A stretch of 33,785 bases of DNA from Paenibacillus sp. oral taxon 786 str. D14 (GTDB taxonomy: Bacteria > Bacillota > Bacilli > Paenibacillales > Paenibacillaceae). Where the stretch lies: contig NZ_GG695979.1 in the NCBI RefSeq assembly GCF_000159955.1, positions 46,324 to 80,108 on the forward strand, given 5' to 3'. Made by a program: the position numbers and the translations under genes. Positions 8,254 through 18,131 of the stretch are shown piece by piece. The first letter of the stretch is position 1, and each line of letters starts with the position of its first letter. The notes under the pieces are model-generated. The model was not told the origin of the DNA. It did not search any database and was given only the letters and a program-made list of their open reading frames with translations.

Positions 8254-9489
8254 ATGGGAGTGGTTAGTTTATTTCGTGCAGCGCCGGAGGGGAGCATCAC
8301 CACGCCAAAAGGCTTTCAGGCCGGCGGGCTGCATTGCGGTCTGAAGAAGACGACCCGCAACGATCTCGGCGCAATCCTCTGCGAGGTGCCGGCGGTAGCC
8401 GCCGCTGTTTATACGACGAACGTCTTCCAGGCGGCGCCGCTGAAAGTGACGCGTGAGAGCGTCGCGTCCAGCGGGCAGCGGCTGCGGGCCGTCGTCGTCA
8501 ACAGCGGCAACGCCAACGCGTGCACCGGCGCGCAAGGCGAAGCCGACGCGTACGCGATGCGCGCTGCGGCGGCGGAGGCGTTTGGGCTCGGCGAACACGA
8601 AGTCGCCGTAGCCTCCACCGGCGTCATCGGCGAGCTATTGCCGATGGACCGCGTCCGCGCCGGCATCGCTGGATTGCCGGCGGCGGTGGCAGCGAACGGC
8701 GAGGGGGCCGAGCAGTTCTGCCAGGCGATTTTGACCACGGACCTCGTGAAGAAAGAGGTGTGCGTGAAGCTTGACGTGGACGGCCGCGAGGTGACGATCG
8801 CGGGGGCTGCCAAGGGCTCGGGCATGATCCACCCGAACATGGCCACGATGCTGGCGTTCGTCACGACCGACGCCGCGATTGAGCCACAGGCGCTGCAAAG
8901 CCTGCTCGGGCAAACGACCGACGTGACGTTTAACATGATCACCGTCGATGGCGATACGAGCACGAACGATATGCTGCTGGCGATGGCGAGCGGGCTGGCT
9001 GGCAACCGGGAGCTGTCACCCGGGCATGCCGACTGGGACGCGTTCGCTGCGGCGTTCCGCCACGTGTGTGAGACGTTGGCCAAGGCGATCGCCCGCGATG
9101 GGGAAGGCGCAACACGTCTCGTCGAGGTGACGGTGCGCGGCGCCGTAAGCGATAATTCGGCTCGCGCGATCGCGAAGACGATCGTTGGCTCGAGCCTCGT
9201 GAAGTCGGCGGTGTTTGGCGCCGACGCCAACTGGGGCCGCATCATCGCTGCGGTCGGCCGTGCGGGTGAGCCGGTCAACCCGGAGACGGTGGACATCAAG
9301 CTTGGCGACATCGTCGTGTTGGAGGGCTCGCGTCCGGTTCCTTTCGATGAGGATGTGGCGCTTGCTTACCTGAAAGGCGACACGATCAACATCTCCGTTG
9401 ACCTGCATAACGGCCAAGGCGAAGCCACCGCCTGGGGCTGCGATTTGACCTATGACTACGTCCGGATTAACGCGGCTTATCGCACTTAA
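8254..9489 (+). CDS. argJ: Bifunctional ornithine acetyltransferase / N-acetylglutamate synthase
   Basis: The 411-residue protein transfers acetyl from N-acetylornithine to glutamate (cyclic pathway); many homologues also use acetyl-CoA. The self-cleavage site lies in the conserved KGSGMIHPNMATML stretch: Ala197-Thr198, with Thr198 becoming the N-terminal nucleophile of the beta chain. The ATG follows AAAGGAG. There is a 40-bp gap from argC. The coding sequence is visibly more GC-rich than its neighbours, with runs of GCG and GGC codons. This is probably local codon usage rather than transfer, because the operon order is normal. Confidence 0.97.
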   Translation: MGVVSLFRAAPEGSITTPKGFQAGGLHCGLKKTTRNDLGAILCEVPAVAAAVYTTNVFQAAPLKVTRESVASSGQRLRAVVVNSGNANACTGAQGEADAYAMRAAAAEAFGLGEHEVAVASTGVIGELLPMDRVRAGIAGLPAAVAANGEGAEQFCQAILTTDLVKKEVCVKLDVDGREVTIAGAAKGSGMIHPNMATMLAFVTTDAAIEPQALQSLLGQTTDVTFNMITVDGDTSTNDMLLAMASGLAGNRELSPGHADWDAFAAAFRHVCETLAKAIARDGEGATRLVEVTVRGAVSDNSARAIAKTIVGSSLVKSAVFGADANWGRIIAAVGRAGEPVNPETVDIKLGDIVVLEGSRPVPFDEDVALAYLKGDTINISVDLHNGQGEATAWGCDLTYDYVRINAAYRT

Positions 9490-9553
9490 TTTGAATTCAT
9501 ATCCTAAATCATTTATCAGATGAGATGAACTCCGGAAAGGAGCAGGCAGACTA

Positions 9554-10339
9554 ATGTTTGTGATGAAATGTGGCGGCAGCACGCTCGCGGAGCTGCCGAA
9601 TTCTTTTTTTGCCGACTTGGTGAAGCTGCAAAAAGAAGGGGCAAACCCGGTGATCGTCCATGGCGGCGGCCCAGCCATTTCGGAGAACCTCGGTAAGCTG
9701 GGGATTGAGAGCACGTTCGTCGACGGACTGCGTTATACGACGGATGAAGTCCTGGACGTCGTAGAAATGGTGCTGGCCGGCAGTATTAATAAGTTGATCG
9801 TGCGCCGCATCGCTCAGAACGGCGGGAAAGCGCTGGGCTTATCCGGTGTGGACGGCAGTTTGCTGCAGGCGAAGCCGGTTGCGAACAGCAAGGAAGTCGG
9901 ATTCGTTGGGGATGTGACGGGTGTTAACGCGGATTTGATCCGCGGCGTACTGGATCTCGGCTACATTCCGGTCATTGCTCCCGTTGGTATTGATGCCAGC
10001 GGAGCACAACGTTATAACATCAACGCGGACACGGCCGCAGGAGCGGTTGCTTCGGCACTGGGGGTTTCACGTATGATCGTCGTCACCGATGTGCCCGGAA
10101 TTTTGAAAATGACCGGAACCGAAAGAAAAGTACTCGATTCCATTACCGTACAGCAAATCGAGGATATGATCTCCACCGGGGAAATTTACGGCGGAATGAT
10201 CCCGAAGGTGCGCGCCGCCGTGGCTTGCATCAGCGGCAGTGTCAAGGAAGCAGTGATTGTAGGCGGCAACGAGCCGGGCGTACTCGGAAAAGTGCTGTCC
10301 GGGGAACGCATCGGTACCCGAATCGTGCGGATGGCGTAG
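9554..10339 (+). CDS. argB: Acetylglutamate kinase
   Basis: The 261-residue enzyme phosphorylates N-acetylglutamate. The amino-acid-kinase signature appears as KCGGST (5-10) and VHGGGP (35-40), with the later NINADTAAGAVASAL segment for nucleotide and substrate binding. The protein starts directly on the first beta strand (MFVMKCGG) and lacks the N-terminal helix linked to arginine-sensitive hexameric kinases. It therefore resembles the short, arginine-insensitive class (inference). AAAGGAG lies 11 bp before the ATG. It is followed closely by argD. Confidence 0.97.
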   Translation: MFVMKCGGSTLAELPNSFFADLVKLQKEGANPVIVHGGGPAISENLGKLGIESTFVDGLRYTTDEVLDVVEMVLAGSINKLIVRRIAQNGGKALGLSGVDGSLLQAKPVANSKEVGFVGDVTGVNADLIRGVLDLGYIPVIAPVGIDASGAQRYNINADTAAGAVASALGVSRMIVVTDVPGILKMTGTERKVLDSITVQQIEDMISTGEIYGGMIPKVRAAVACISGSVKEAVIVGGNEPGVLGKVLSGERIGTRIVRMA

Positions 10340-10396
10340 CGAAGCGGCTGTCGGAAGGTTATATTAGTAATTAAGTAGATGGGAGTGGAAAAAACG

Positions 10397-11659
10397 ATGG
10401 CGCAAAGTGATCTGAAAGAAGCAACAACGGCTCCGGGCACCGGAGCAAACGCCGTAGCAGCTGCGGCGGAAGGGAGCAGCCCCAGCGCGTTGTTCCCAAG
10501 TTATGCCCGGTACCCGATTCATTTGGTTAAAGGGAAAGGCAGCTGGCTGTGGGACGACAAAGGCAACCGCTACCTTGATTTCATGAGCGGTCTTGCGGTC
10601 GCCAACCTGGGGCATGCCCCGGAGAAGGTGGCGGCCAAGGTGAAGGCTCAGCTGGATGAGCTCTGGCATGTGAGCAACCTGTTCCATATTCCGCAGCAGG
10701 AAGCTGCAGCGCGGAAGCTGACGGAGATTAGCTGCGCGGACGTCGTTTTCTTCTGCAACAGCGGCGCCGAAGCAAACGAAGCGGCGATCAAGCTGGCGCG
10801 GCGCTACCATCAAAAGGTGAAAGGAACGAACCGCTTCGAGATGATTACGTTCAACCAATCCTTCCATGGGCGGACGTTGGCTACGCTTACCGCGACCGGC
10901 CAGCAGAAGGTCAAGGACGGTTTTCTACCGCTTCCTGAAGGCTTCAAGTCCGTACCTCTGCATGACCTGCCAGCACTGAAAGCAGCGATCGGCCCGCAAA
11001 CGGCGGCAGTGATGCTGGAAATGGTGCAAGCCGAAGGCGGTGTGTACCCGGTGGAGCCGGCGTTCGTGCAAGAGCTGTCTGAGCTGTGCAAGGCAGAGGG
11101 GCTGCTGCTCATCATCGACGAGGTCCAAACCGGCATGGGCCGTACGGGCAAATGGTTTGCGCATCAGCATTACGGCATCGAGCCGGATATTTTTACATTG
11201 GCGAAAGGGATTGCCAGCGGCTTGCCCGCCGGGGCGATGCTGGCGAAAGCGTATTTGCGCGAAGCGTTCCCTCCGGGCAGCCATGCGTCTACATTTGGCG
11301 GCAATCCGATCGTGACGACAGCGATCATTGCCACACTGGAGACGATGCAGGAGGAGCGCATTCCGGAGCATGTGGCAGAGATGGGTGAATATTTGACGGG
11401 GCTCCTGAAGGAGACGTTTAAAGACGAGCCGTTTGTCCAAGAAGTGCGCGGCAAAGGCTTGCTGATCGGCATTGGGTGCGCCGGACCGGTGGGCGACATC
11501 GTACTGCTCGGACAACAACATGGACTGCTGTTCGTCACCGCCGGCCCTGAGGTCATTCGGCTGTTGCCAAACCTCAAGGTGTCGAAGGAAGAGATCGACC
11601 AGGCCGTAGCGATTTTGGCAGACGTCATCGCCGCTTATACTTCCAAGGAGGGGAACTAA
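10397..11659 (+). CDS. argD: Acetylornithine aminotransferase
   Basis: This PLP-dependent class-III aminotransferase converts N-acetylglutamate semialdehyde to N-acetylornithine. The start chosen is the ATG at 10397 (MAQSDLKEA), which has GGGAGTGG at a proper distance; the in-frame ATG at 10379 has no ribosome binding site. That gives 420 residues. Visible features are CNSGAEANEAAIKLAR (PLP phosphate binding), DEVQTGMGRTG and the Schiff-base lysine K270 in TLAKGIASG. The first 25-30 residues are an Ala/Gly-rich, low-complexity extension. It ends 3 bp before argF. Confidence 0.95.
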   Translation: MAQSDLKEATTAPGTGANAVAAAAEGSSPSALFPSYARYPIHLVKGKGSWLWDDKGNRYLDFMSGLAVANLGHAPEKVAAKVKAQLDELWHVSNLFHIPQQEAAARKLTEISCADVVFFCNSGAEANEAAIKLARRYHQKVKGTNRFEMITFNQSFHGRTLATLTATGQQKVKDGFLPLPEGFKSVPLHDLPALKAAIGPQTAAVMLEMVQAEGGVYPVEPAFVQELSELCKAEGLLLIIDEVQTGMGRTGKWFAHQHYGIEPDIFTLAKGIASGLPAGAMLAKAYLREAFPPGSHASTFGGNPIVTTAIIATLETMQEERIPEHVAEMGEYLTGLLKETFKDEPFVQEVRGKGLLIGIGCAGPVGDIVLLGQQHGLLFVTAGPEVIRLLPNLKVSKEEIDQAVAILADVIAAYTSKEGN

Positions 11660-11662
11660 TCA

Positions 11663-12625
11663 ATGACTTTGCTGGAACCATCGAAACGCAGCAGCATGAA
11701 TTTAAGCGGCCGCGATTTTATCGAGCTGACGGATTATTCAACTGACGAGATCCACTATTTGATCGATTTGGCGATTGAGCTCAAGCGCAAGCAGAAGAAC
11801 GGCGAGGTGTACCAACCGCTGCTGGGAAAAACCGTCGGGCTGATTTTTGAAAAATCGTCAACGCGGACACGGGTGTCTTTTGAAGTGGGGACGTATCAGT
11901 TGGGAGGTCATGCGCTGTTTCTCAGCAAAAACGACATCCAACTTGGACGCGGCGAAACGATCGCCGATACGGCGGGGGTCATGTCGCGCTACCTGGACGG
12001 GATCATGATCCGGACCTTCGGTCATGATAAGGTGGTCGATCTGGCCCGCTATGCTACCGTGCCGGTCATTAACGGACTGAGCGACTTGGCTCATCCGTGC
12101 CAGGTGCTGGCCGACTATCAGACGCTTTACGAGCATAAGGGCAAGCTGCAAGGCCTTAAACTGGCCTACGTGGGCGATGGCAACAACATGGCGCACTCGC
12201 TGATGATCGGCGGGGCGAAGCTGGGCGTTCACGTGTCCGTGGCCAGCCCGGAAGGGTATGAACCGGACCCGCAAATCGTTGCGGATGCGCAAGAAATCGC
12301 CAAAGCGACGGGCGCGGTTATTGAAGTGGTGCGCGATCCGAAGGCGGCGGTACAAGAAGCGGACGCTATTTACACCGACGTGTGGGCAAGCATGGGCTTT
12401 GAAGAAGAGCAGAAGATCCGCGAAGAGGCCTTCCGCAATTACCAGGTCGACGAGCAGCTGGCGCGGTATGCGAAGCCGGATTACGTCTTTATGCATTGCC
12501 TGCCGGCTCACCGGGGCGAGGAAGTCAGCGAAGGCGTGATCGACGGACCGCATTCGATTATTTTTGATCAGGCAGAGAACCGGTTGCATGCGCAGAAAGC
12601 GCTGATGGCCGCATTGATAGGATAA
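11663..12625 (+). CDS. argF: Ornithine carbamoyltransferase, anabolic
   Basis: The 320-residue enzyme forms citrulline from ornithine and carbamoyl phosphate. The carbamoyl-phosphate site STRTR (66-70), HPCQ (144-147) and the ornithine-site HCLP (278-281) are all present. The ATG starts 4 bp after the argD stop with AGGAGGGG upstream, so the two are tightly coupled. An anabolic role follows from its place in the operon. No carbamoyl-phosphate synthetase genes are in the window. Confidence 0.97.
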   Translation: MTLLEPSKRSSMNLSGRDFIELTDYSTDEIHYLIDLAIELKRKQKNGEVYQPLLGKTVGLIFEKSSTRTRVSFEVGTYQLGGHALFLSKNDIQLGRGETIADTAGVMSRYLDGIMIRTFGHDKVVDLARYATVPVINGLSDLAHPCQVLADYQTLYEHKGKLQGLKLAYVGDGNNMAHSLMIGGAKLGVHVSVASPEGYEPDPQIVADAQEIAKATGAVIEVVRDPKAAVQEADAIYTDVWASMGFEEEQKIREEAFRNYQVDEQLARYAKPDYVFMHCLPAHRGEEVSEGVIDGPHSIIFDQAENRLHAQKALMAALIG

Positions 12626-12650
12626 ATTTTTTTCGGGAGGACTAGGAATC

Positions 12651-13889
12651 ATGGCAAAGGAAAAAATCGTACTGGCATACTCCGGGGGCCTGGATACGTC
12701 GGTCATTCTCAAGTGGTTAAAAGAAACGTACGATGCCGAAATTATCGCGTTTACGGCTGATATCGGCCAGAAGGAAGAATTGGACGGGCTGGAAGCGAAG
12801 GCTTTGGCTACAGGCGCTTCGAAAGTATACATCGACGATCTGCGCGACGAGTTCGCCAAAGACTTCATCTATCCGATGTTCCAGGCGGGCGCTTTGTATG
12901 AAGGGCAATACCTGCTGGGTACCAGCATCGCCCGTCCGCTGATCGCCAAGCGCATGGTGGAAATCGCCCGCGCGGAAGGCGCAACGGCGATCGCCCACGG
13001 CGCTACCGGCAAAGGCAACGACCAAGTGCGCTTCGAGCTGGCAGCAGCAGCGTTGGCTCCGGAAATTCGCGTGATCGCCCCTTGGCGGTTGAGCGAGTTC
13101 CGCGATCGCTTCCCGGGACGCGCTGAAATGATCGCCTATGCAGAAGCGAATGGCATTCCAGTAACAGCCTCTGCAGCGAAGCCTTACTCGATGGACCGCA
13201 ACCTGCTGCATATCAGCTATGAAAGCGGCGTGTTGGAAGATCCGTGGTTTGACGCATCCGCCCCGGAAAACAAAGACATGTACCTGCTCAGCGTGTCGCC
13301 GGAGGATGCCCCGGATCAACCGGAGTATCTGGAGCTGGAGTTCGAGCAAGGGAACTGCGTAGCCCTCAATGGCGAACGGTTGAGCCCGCTTGGGGTCATG
13401 GAGAAGCTGAATGAGCTGGGCGGCAAACATGGCATCGGCCGCGTCGACATGGTGGAGAACCGGTTTGTCGGCATGAAGAGCCGCGGGGTATATGAGACGC
13501 CGGGCGGAACGATTCTGTTCACGGCTCATCGCAAAATGGAATCGCTGACGATGGACCGCGAGGTCATGAACCTGCGCGACAGCCTGATCACCCGTTACAG
13601 CACGCTCGTCTACAACGGCTTCTGGTTTGCGCCGGAACGCCTGGCGTTGCAGGCACTGGTGACGGAGAGCCAGAAGAACGTGACGGGCACCGTGCGCGTG
13701 AAGCTGTACAAAGGTAACATCATCGCTGCCGGCGTGAAAAGTCCGGTCAGCTTGTACAACCCAGACATCGCCACGATGGAGGCCGATCCTACGCAAGCGT
13801 ACGACCAAGGCGACGCAACTGGCTTTATCCATCTGAACGCGCTGCGGCTGAAAGTCGGCGCGGGTGTGGCGCAAAACAGCGGCAAGTAA
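12651..13889 (+). CDS. argG: Argininosuccinate synthase
   Basis: The 412-residue protein joins citrulline and aspartate using ATP. The PP-loop AYSGGLDTS (9-17) is at the N terminus, followed by [13 protein letters not shown] and the downstream [11 protein letters not shown] segment typical of ArgG. The ATG has GGGAGG upstream and lies 25 bp from argF. It is separated from argH by a 259-bp repeat-filled spacer, which is unusual within an operon that is otherwise closely packed. Confidence 0.98.
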   Translation: MAKEKIVLAYSGGLDTSVILKWLKETYDAEIIAFTADIGQKEELDGLEAKALATGASKVYIDDLRDEFAKDFIYPMFQAGALYEGQYLLGTSIARPLIAKRMVEIARAEGATAIAHGATGKGNDQVRFELAAAALAPEIRVIAPWRLSEFRDRFPGRAEMIAYAEANGIPVTASAAKPYSMDRNLLHISYESGVLEDPWFDASAPENKDMYLLSVSPEDAPDQPEYLELEFEQGNCVALNGERLSPLGVMEKLNELGGKHGIGRVDMVENRFVGMKSRGVYETPGGTILFTAHRKMESLTMDREVMNLRDSLITRYSTLVYNGFWFAPERLALQALVTESQKNVTGTVRVKLYKGNIIAAGVKSPVSLYNPDIATMEADPTQAYDQGDATGFIHLNALRLKVGAGVAQNSGK

Positions 13890-13899
13890 AGGGTGTACC

Positions 13900-14085
13900 C
13901 AAAATCTATTTGAAAAATCGAATACAATTCGCCGATTTTCAGCGATTAGACCCCAATGTGTATGAAATTTCGTATATAATTGAGCATTTTGCGGGGATGA
14001 GGCGGGAATGTGTATGATTTTTCGAATAGAATCTGCAATTTCGATGGTTCGCGAGGAAATGTAGTCGAAATTTCGAATACATTTC
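13900..14085. repeat. Four-unit palindromic repeat array between argG and argH
   Basis: Four copies of a degenerate AT-rich core, TATGAAATTTCGTATACAAT-like, are centred on TCG at 13918, 13970, 14022 and 14073, a spacing of 52, 52 and 51 bp. The fourth unit contains the perfect palindrome TCGAAATTTCGA. GC-rich spacers such as GCGGGGATGAGGCGGG separate them. The core differs from the arrays at 3505 and 25637, but the unit number and period are nearly the same. No gene is present. Confidence 0.75.
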
Positions 14086-14148
14086 CTTCTGTTTCTGTTC
14101 TGATTGATTGGAATAACAATCAAGTTTCAAAGTTAAGGAGTGGGTCAG

Positions 14149-15564
14149 GTGAGCAAGCTGTGGGGTGGCCGCTTTACGAAGCAGACCAACCGTTTAGTTG
14201 AGGAGTATACCGCTTCCATCGGGTTTGACAAGGCGTTGGCGGAGGAGGATGTGCAAGGGAGTCTCGCGCATGTGACCATGCTGGGCAAATGCGGGATCTT
14301 GCCGGAAGAGGATGTCGAGAAGATCAAGGAAGGTCTGCATCAGGTCCTGCTGAAGATCCGCCGCGGCGAGATGGAATACTCCGTGTCGGACGAAGACATC
14401 CATATGAACATTGAGAAGCAACTGATCGACGAGGTGGGGCCGGTTGGCGGGAAGCTGCACACCGGGCGCAGCCGCAACGACCAGGTAGCGACGGACATGC
14501 ACCTTTACCTGCGCAAGCGGGTGGTCGAATTCGTGGGCCTGTTGCAGGAGCTGCAGGAGGCGCTGCTGGGACAAGCCAAAGCGAACCTCGACACGATTGT
14601 GCCGGGCTACACCCATCTGCAGCGGGCGCAGCCGATCCTGTTCGCCCATCATTTGCTGGCGTACGTGTCGATGTTCCAACGCGATATCGAGCGCCTGCAG
14701 GACAGCTACAAGCGGATCAATGTGCTGCCGCTGGGCGCGGGGGCGCTGGCCGGCACGACGTTCCCGATCGACCGCCATTTTGTAGCCGAGCAGCTGCATT
14801 TTGACGGGGTGTATGAAAACAGTCTGGATGCCGTGAGCGACCGAGACTTTATCGTCGAGTTTCTCGCGAACGCCTCCATCCTGATGATGCACCTCTCGCG
14901 TCTCAGCGAAGAGCTCGTGCTGTGGAGCAGCACCGAATTCCGCTTCATCGAGCTGGATGACGCGTTCTGCACCGGCAGCAGCATTATGCCGCAGAAGAAA
15001 AATCCGGACGTGCCGGAGCTGGTTCGCGGCAAAACGGGCCGGGTCTACGGCAACCTGATGGGCCTGTTAACCGTGCTGAAGTCGCTGCCGCTGGCGTACA
15101 ACAAGGACATGCAGGAGGACAAGGAAGGCATGTTCGACACCGTCGCCACGCTGCAAGGAGCGCTGCAGCTGTTCGCGCCGATGATCGCCACGATGAAGGT
15201 GAACAAGGAGCGGATGCGCGAAGCGGTCAACCAGGACTTCTCCAACGCCACCGACATTGCCGACTTCCTGGCAAGCAAGGGTCTGCCGTTCCGTCAGGCG
15301 CATGAGGTCATCGGCAAAACCGTCCTTTACTGCATTCAAAACGGCAAATACCTGCTGGATCTGACATTAGACGAGTTCAAGCAGTTCTCGCCATTGTTTG
15401 ACGATACCATTTATGACGTGCTCCAGCCGGAGACGGTCGTGAATGCCCGTAACGTATACGGCGGGACAGCTACTGCTCAAGTGACGGCTGCCATCGAACG
15501 TGCAGAGAGCAAGCTGGAAGCGGGCCGCCAATGGACGCAAGAGTATCTGGAAAAAAGTAAATAA
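14149..15564 (+). CDS. argH: Argininosuccinate lyase
   Basis: This enzyme cleaves argininosuccinate to arginine and fumarate, the last step of the pathway. The start is the GTG at 14149 (MSKLWGGRF), with AAGGAG (14135-14140) 8 bp upstream; the GTG at 14140 overlaps that site. That gives 471 residues. The fumarase-superfamily signature [11 protein letters not shown] (276-286) is present, with the [13 protein letters not shown] and [10 protein letters not shown] blocks. It is the final gene of the arg operon and is followed by a strong terminator. Confidence 0.97.
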   Translation: MSKLWGGRFTKQTNRLVEEYTASIGFDKALAEEDVQGSLAHVTMLGKCGILPEEDVEKIKEGLHQVLLKIRRGEMEYSVSDEDIHMNIEKQLIDEVGPVGGKLHTGRSRNDQVATDMHLYLRKRVVEFVGLLQELQEALLGQAKANLDTIVPGYTHLQRAQPILFAHHLLAYVSMFQRDIERLQDSYKRINVLPLGAGALAGTTFPIDRHFVAEQLHFDGVYENSLDAVSDRDFIVEFLANASILMMHLSRLSEELVLWSSTEFRFIELDDAFCTGSSIMPQKKNPDVPELVRGKTGRVYGNLMGLLTVLKSLPLAYNKDMQEDKEGMFDTVATLQGALQLFAPMIATMKVNKERMREAVNQDFSNATDIADFLASKGLPFRQAHEVIGKTVLYCIQNGKYLLDLTLDEFKQFSPLFDDTIYDVLQPETVVNARNVYGGTATAQVTAAIERAESKLEAGRQWTQEYLEKSK

Positions 15565-15597
15565 GCGATTAGCCAATTCGCAGGCAGAGCTCGGAGA

Positions 15598-15632
15598 CAG
15601 CCTTCGTCGATAGACGAACGGCTGTTTTTTTT
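15598..15632 (+). terminator. Terminator of the arg operon
   Basis: CAGCCTTCGTC (15598-15608) pairs with GACGAACGGCTG (15613-15624) with one bulged base and a GATA loop, followed by eight T residues. Confidence 0.9.
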
Positions 15633-15648
15633 ATTTACCTTGCTTCGA

Positions 15649-15664
15649 CGCCCTCGAGAGGGCG
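15649..15664. other. Short perfect hairpin
   Basis: CGCCCTC (15649-15655) and GAGGGCG (15658-15664) form a 16-bp palindrome around CTCGAG, just after the arg terminator. There is no T run. Its role is unknown. Apart from this, the terminator and the putative mcp promoter, I see nothing in the 329-bp gap 15565-15893. Confidence 0.5.
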
Positions 15665-15717
15665 CCTTCTGTACATTTTGAATTTTATGGAAATTACATG
15701 AAAATTTCAGAAAACAC

Positions 15718-15745
15718 TAAAGGATTCGTCGGTTTTTGTCGAAAT
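15718..15745 (+). promoter_or_regulatory. Possible sigma-D (flagellar/chemotaxis) promoter of the chemoreceptor
   Basis: TAAA (15718-15721), a 16-bp spacer, then GTCGAAAT (15738-15745). This matches six of eight bases of the GCCGATAT -10 consensus of the motility sigma factor. Sigma-D control of chemoreceptors is normal in Bacillales. The leader to the start would be about 145 bases. Confidence 0.4.
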
Positions 15746-15907
15746 ATAGTAATAACTTATCTTGCCAAGCCTTTTATTTTGGTGCATTGACTCAGACTGA
15801 AGCAACATTGGCGCGGTTTTGTAGTTGATCAACCCTTGGCAGACAACAAGAAGCACAGGATGCCCATTACAAAATAAAAGGAGAAGAACGACGATGAAAA
15901 AAGATGG

Positions 15908-16981
15908 ATGCAGATTCGACAACTACTGGAGGTCCGTACCTTACGCAACCGGATGCTCATCATTTTTGCCGTACTGCTGGCGGTCCCTAATCTGGCGACC
16001 TCTTACTCCAGCTATACCCGCGCCAGCGAACAGTTACATGAACAAATGGATGACAACACCCGATCGAGCGTAAATCTGTTGAATGATACGATTAACCATA
16101 TCGTGGAGGCAGAGGTTCGCAACGTGGAGCAGCTGGTGCAGCAAATCGATTCCGCCCAGGTGGATGCCAAATCTCCGGAGCTGCGGAAACTCATTGACCT
16201 CTTCGTAGAAAAACATCCAGAGCTAGAGAATCTGGTGGTTGGCAATCAGAACGGAGCGTGGATGAAAGCCCCCGATCCTGGCAAACAGGACTATGACCCG
16301 CGCAAACGGGATTGGTATATCACCTCCATGGAAAACCCGGAGGAAACCGTAATCATCGATCCATTTGTATCGGCGACGACCGGCAATTTTAATCTTTATA
16401 TCAGCCGCGCGTTAAAAGACCATCGAGGAGCGATCACGGTCGCCCTGGACTTGGCAAAACTGAATGCGGACGTCAGCAGCATTCACTTGGGGGAACGCGG
16501 GTATATTTATATCTTGGACCGTTCGAACAAGTTCGTCTCGCATCCGACCAAAACGGTTGGTGAAGAGGCTTCAGGTGAACATCTGGCGAAAATCCATGAG
16601 GCGGAATCGGGCTATTTGACGTATACCGATCCAGAAACCGGGAAGGAAGAAAGCGCGTTTTTTACGACCAACCCACTGACCGGGTTTAAAATCGTTGGGG
16701 TTCTGGATGTGCAGGAATTCCGCGACGCCTCAAAGCCAGTCATGTGGACTTCCCTCATTGTCCTGGCTGTCTCAATGATCGTTGCGGGCATCCTGCTCAT
16801 CCTCGTGATCTTGAGCATCACGCGCCCGATCGAGCGGCTTAACCGCTCGGCCAAACGGGTGAGTGAAGGTTACTTGAACGAGGATGTAGCCACGAAGCGT
16901 AAGGACGAGATCGGTGAGCTGACCGCGAACTACAACGGCATGTTGGCCTCTCTGCGGGAAATGGTACGGGGAGATGTCTGA
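15908..16981 (+). CDS. Methyl-accepting chemotaxis protein, sensor half (frameshifted gene)
   Basis: This is the N-terminal part of a chemoreceptor. It has transmembrane segment 1 (about 15-33), an extracellular dCache domain (about 40-270), transmembrane segment 2 (about 276-302) and HAMP (to about 355), then runs out of frame at a GGGG run (16968-16971). The sensor has Y129, R134, W136, Y137 and D181, with spacing like the amino-acid-binding dCache motif. The best ribosome binding site (AAGGAG, 15878-15883) serves the ATG at 15894, which is in another frame; one more A in the A6 run at 15897-15902 would join MKKRW to MQIRQLL. As written, the only in-frame ATG is at 15908, with poor signals. 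Confidence 0.8.
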   Translation: MQIRQLLEVRTLRNRMLIIFAVLLAVPNLATSYSSYTRASEQLHEQMDDNTRSSVNLLNDTINHIVEAEVRNVEQLVQQIDSAQVDAKSPELRKLIDLFVEKHPELENLVVGNQNGAWMKAPDPGKQDYDPRKRDWYITSMENPEETVIIDPFVSATTGNFNLYISRALKDHRGAITVALDLAKLNADVSSIHLGERGYIYILDRSNKFVSHPTKTVGEEASGEHLAKIHEAESGYLTYTDPETGKEESAFFTTNPLTGFKIVGVLDVQEFRDASKPVMWTSLIVLAVSMIVAGILLILVILSITRPIERLNRSAKRVSEGYLNEDVATKRKDEIGELTANYNGMLASLREMVRGDV

Positions 16982-17891
16982 AACGGCCAGCCAGCTGGCC
17001 GCCTCCAGCGAAGAATTAAATGCGGGAACTGAGCAGAATGCCAAGGCGGTTGAGCATGTCGCCCAGCTGGTGTCGGACGCCTCGAATCATGCCGAGAAAC
17101 AAGCCGCTGCTTCGTTAGAAAGCGCCAAGACGATGGATGAAATGTCCCAAGGCATCCGGAAAATCGCGGACGCGTCCGGTCTCATCGTTGAGTCGTCGTT
17201 GCAAACGGTAGAGGATGTCCGGGAGGGCAGCGGGAAGGTGAACCTCGTCGGATTGCAAATGGAAGAGATTCGCCGGTCAACGCTGGAATCGGCGGAGATT
17301 CTGCAGCAGATGAATGAGCTCAGCGGACAGGTTGCCGGAATGAGCAGCGCGATTACGGAGATTGCCAACCAAACCAATCTGCTGGCGCTAAATGCAGCGA
17401 TCGAAGCGGCGCGTGCCGGCGAGGAAGGACGCGGCTTCGCCGTGGTAGCGGGCGAAGTGCGTAAATTGGCGGAGCAGTCCGGAGCGACGGCGGAATTGAT
17501 TCAGCGGACCATCGGGCAGATGACCGAACTTACGAGCAAAGCCTATGAAGTGATGAATCATAAGGTGAATACGAATGTCGAGCGAGGAAGAGCCGTGACA
17601 GAGGAAGCGCAAACGGCTTTCCAAGCGATCGAGCGGTCGACGCAGCGGATTTCGGAGCAAATTCACGAAGTGTCGGCCATTACGCAACAAATGTCAGCGA
17701 GTGCCGATCAAATCGCTCACGCGGTCGAACAAATCGCGGCGACCTCGGCCAGCAGCATGGAGGGCCTGCAAGAGGTGACGGCCGCAACCCAGGAACAGCT
17801 GGCGTCGATGGAGGAGATCTCTTCCGCATCGGAAGGCTTGGCTCGAATGGCAGCGGATATGCATGCTCAGATCGACCGGTTTAAGCTCTAA
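16974..17891 (+). CDS. Methyl-accepting chemotaxis protein, signalling half (frameshifted gene)
   Basis: These 305 residues carry the long antiparallel coiled-coil signalling domain. The highly conserved hairpin tip is at about 129-168 ([39 protein letters not shown]), which contacts CheA and CheW. There is no C-terminal pentapeptide tether. The frame overlaps the end of the sensor half by 8 bp (ATGTCTGA). The preceding GGGGAG abuts the ATG, so independent initiation is unlikely. Removing one G from 16968-16971 fuses the halves as [11 protein letters not shown], the normal HAMP-to-signalling junction. This could be a sequencing error, a recent inactivation or slippage. Confidence 0.8.
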   Translation: MSETASQLAASSEELNAGTEQNAKAVEHVAQLVSDASNHAEKQAAASLESAKTMDEMSQGIRKIADASGLIVESSLQTVEDVREGSGKVNLVGLQMEEIRRSTLESAEILQQMNELSGQVAGMSSAITEIANQTNLLALNAAIEAARAGEEGRGFAVVAGEVRKLAEQSGATAELIQRTIGQMTELTSKAYEVMNHKVNTNVERGRAVTEEAQTAFQAIERSTQRISEQIHEVSAITQQMSASADQIAHAVEQIAATSASSMEGLQEVTAATQEQLASMEEISSASEGLARMAADMHAQIDRFKL

Positions 17892-17919
17892 AGGGATAAA
17901 CATCGAATCAATGCAGTTC

Positions 17920-17958
17920 ATGCCCCTAGTCACAGTTCGTGGCGAAGGGGCATTTTTT
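17920..17958 (+). terminator. Terminator of the chemoreceptor gene
   Basis: ATGCCCCT (17920-17927) pairs with AGGGGCAT (17946-17953), followed by a run of T residues to 17958. Confidence 0.85.
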
Positions 17959-18076
17959 GCCGGATTTCCACCCCGGGCCGGGCGCATAAATCCGCCCCGA
18001 GACGGATGGAGAAGACCAAAGGGTCGATTAAGATGAATAGCAGCAACGACTTGGATCGATCTCCATTCACGCCTGC

Positions 18077-18105
18077 TTTACAACGTAACAATGTTATGTT
18101 ACGCT
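18077..18105 (+). promoter_or_regulatory. Promoter with perfect inverted-repeat operator before yhbD-like gene
   Basis: CGTAACA (18084-18090) and TGTTACG (18097-18103) form a perfect 7-bp inverted repeat with a 6-bp gap. It lies between a -35 TTTACA (18077-18082) and an extended -10 TG-T-TACGCT (18097-18105), 17 bp apart. Palindromes in the spacer are typical MerR-family operators, which suggests autoregulation by the gene just downstream. Confidence 0.55.
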
Positions 18106-18131
18106 GTTTGTGCAATGAAAGGAGCATGACA

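Noticed and set aside
8254..9489. Horizontal acquisition of argJ, suggested by its higher GC
   Set aside because: The gene is in its standard operon place with normal flanks and motifs. GC variation alone is weak evidence.
12717..14123. 468-codon open frame on the minus strand across argG and the repeat spacer
   Set aside because: It is antisense to argG. Its start lies in the AT-rich repeat array and the product has no recognisable features.
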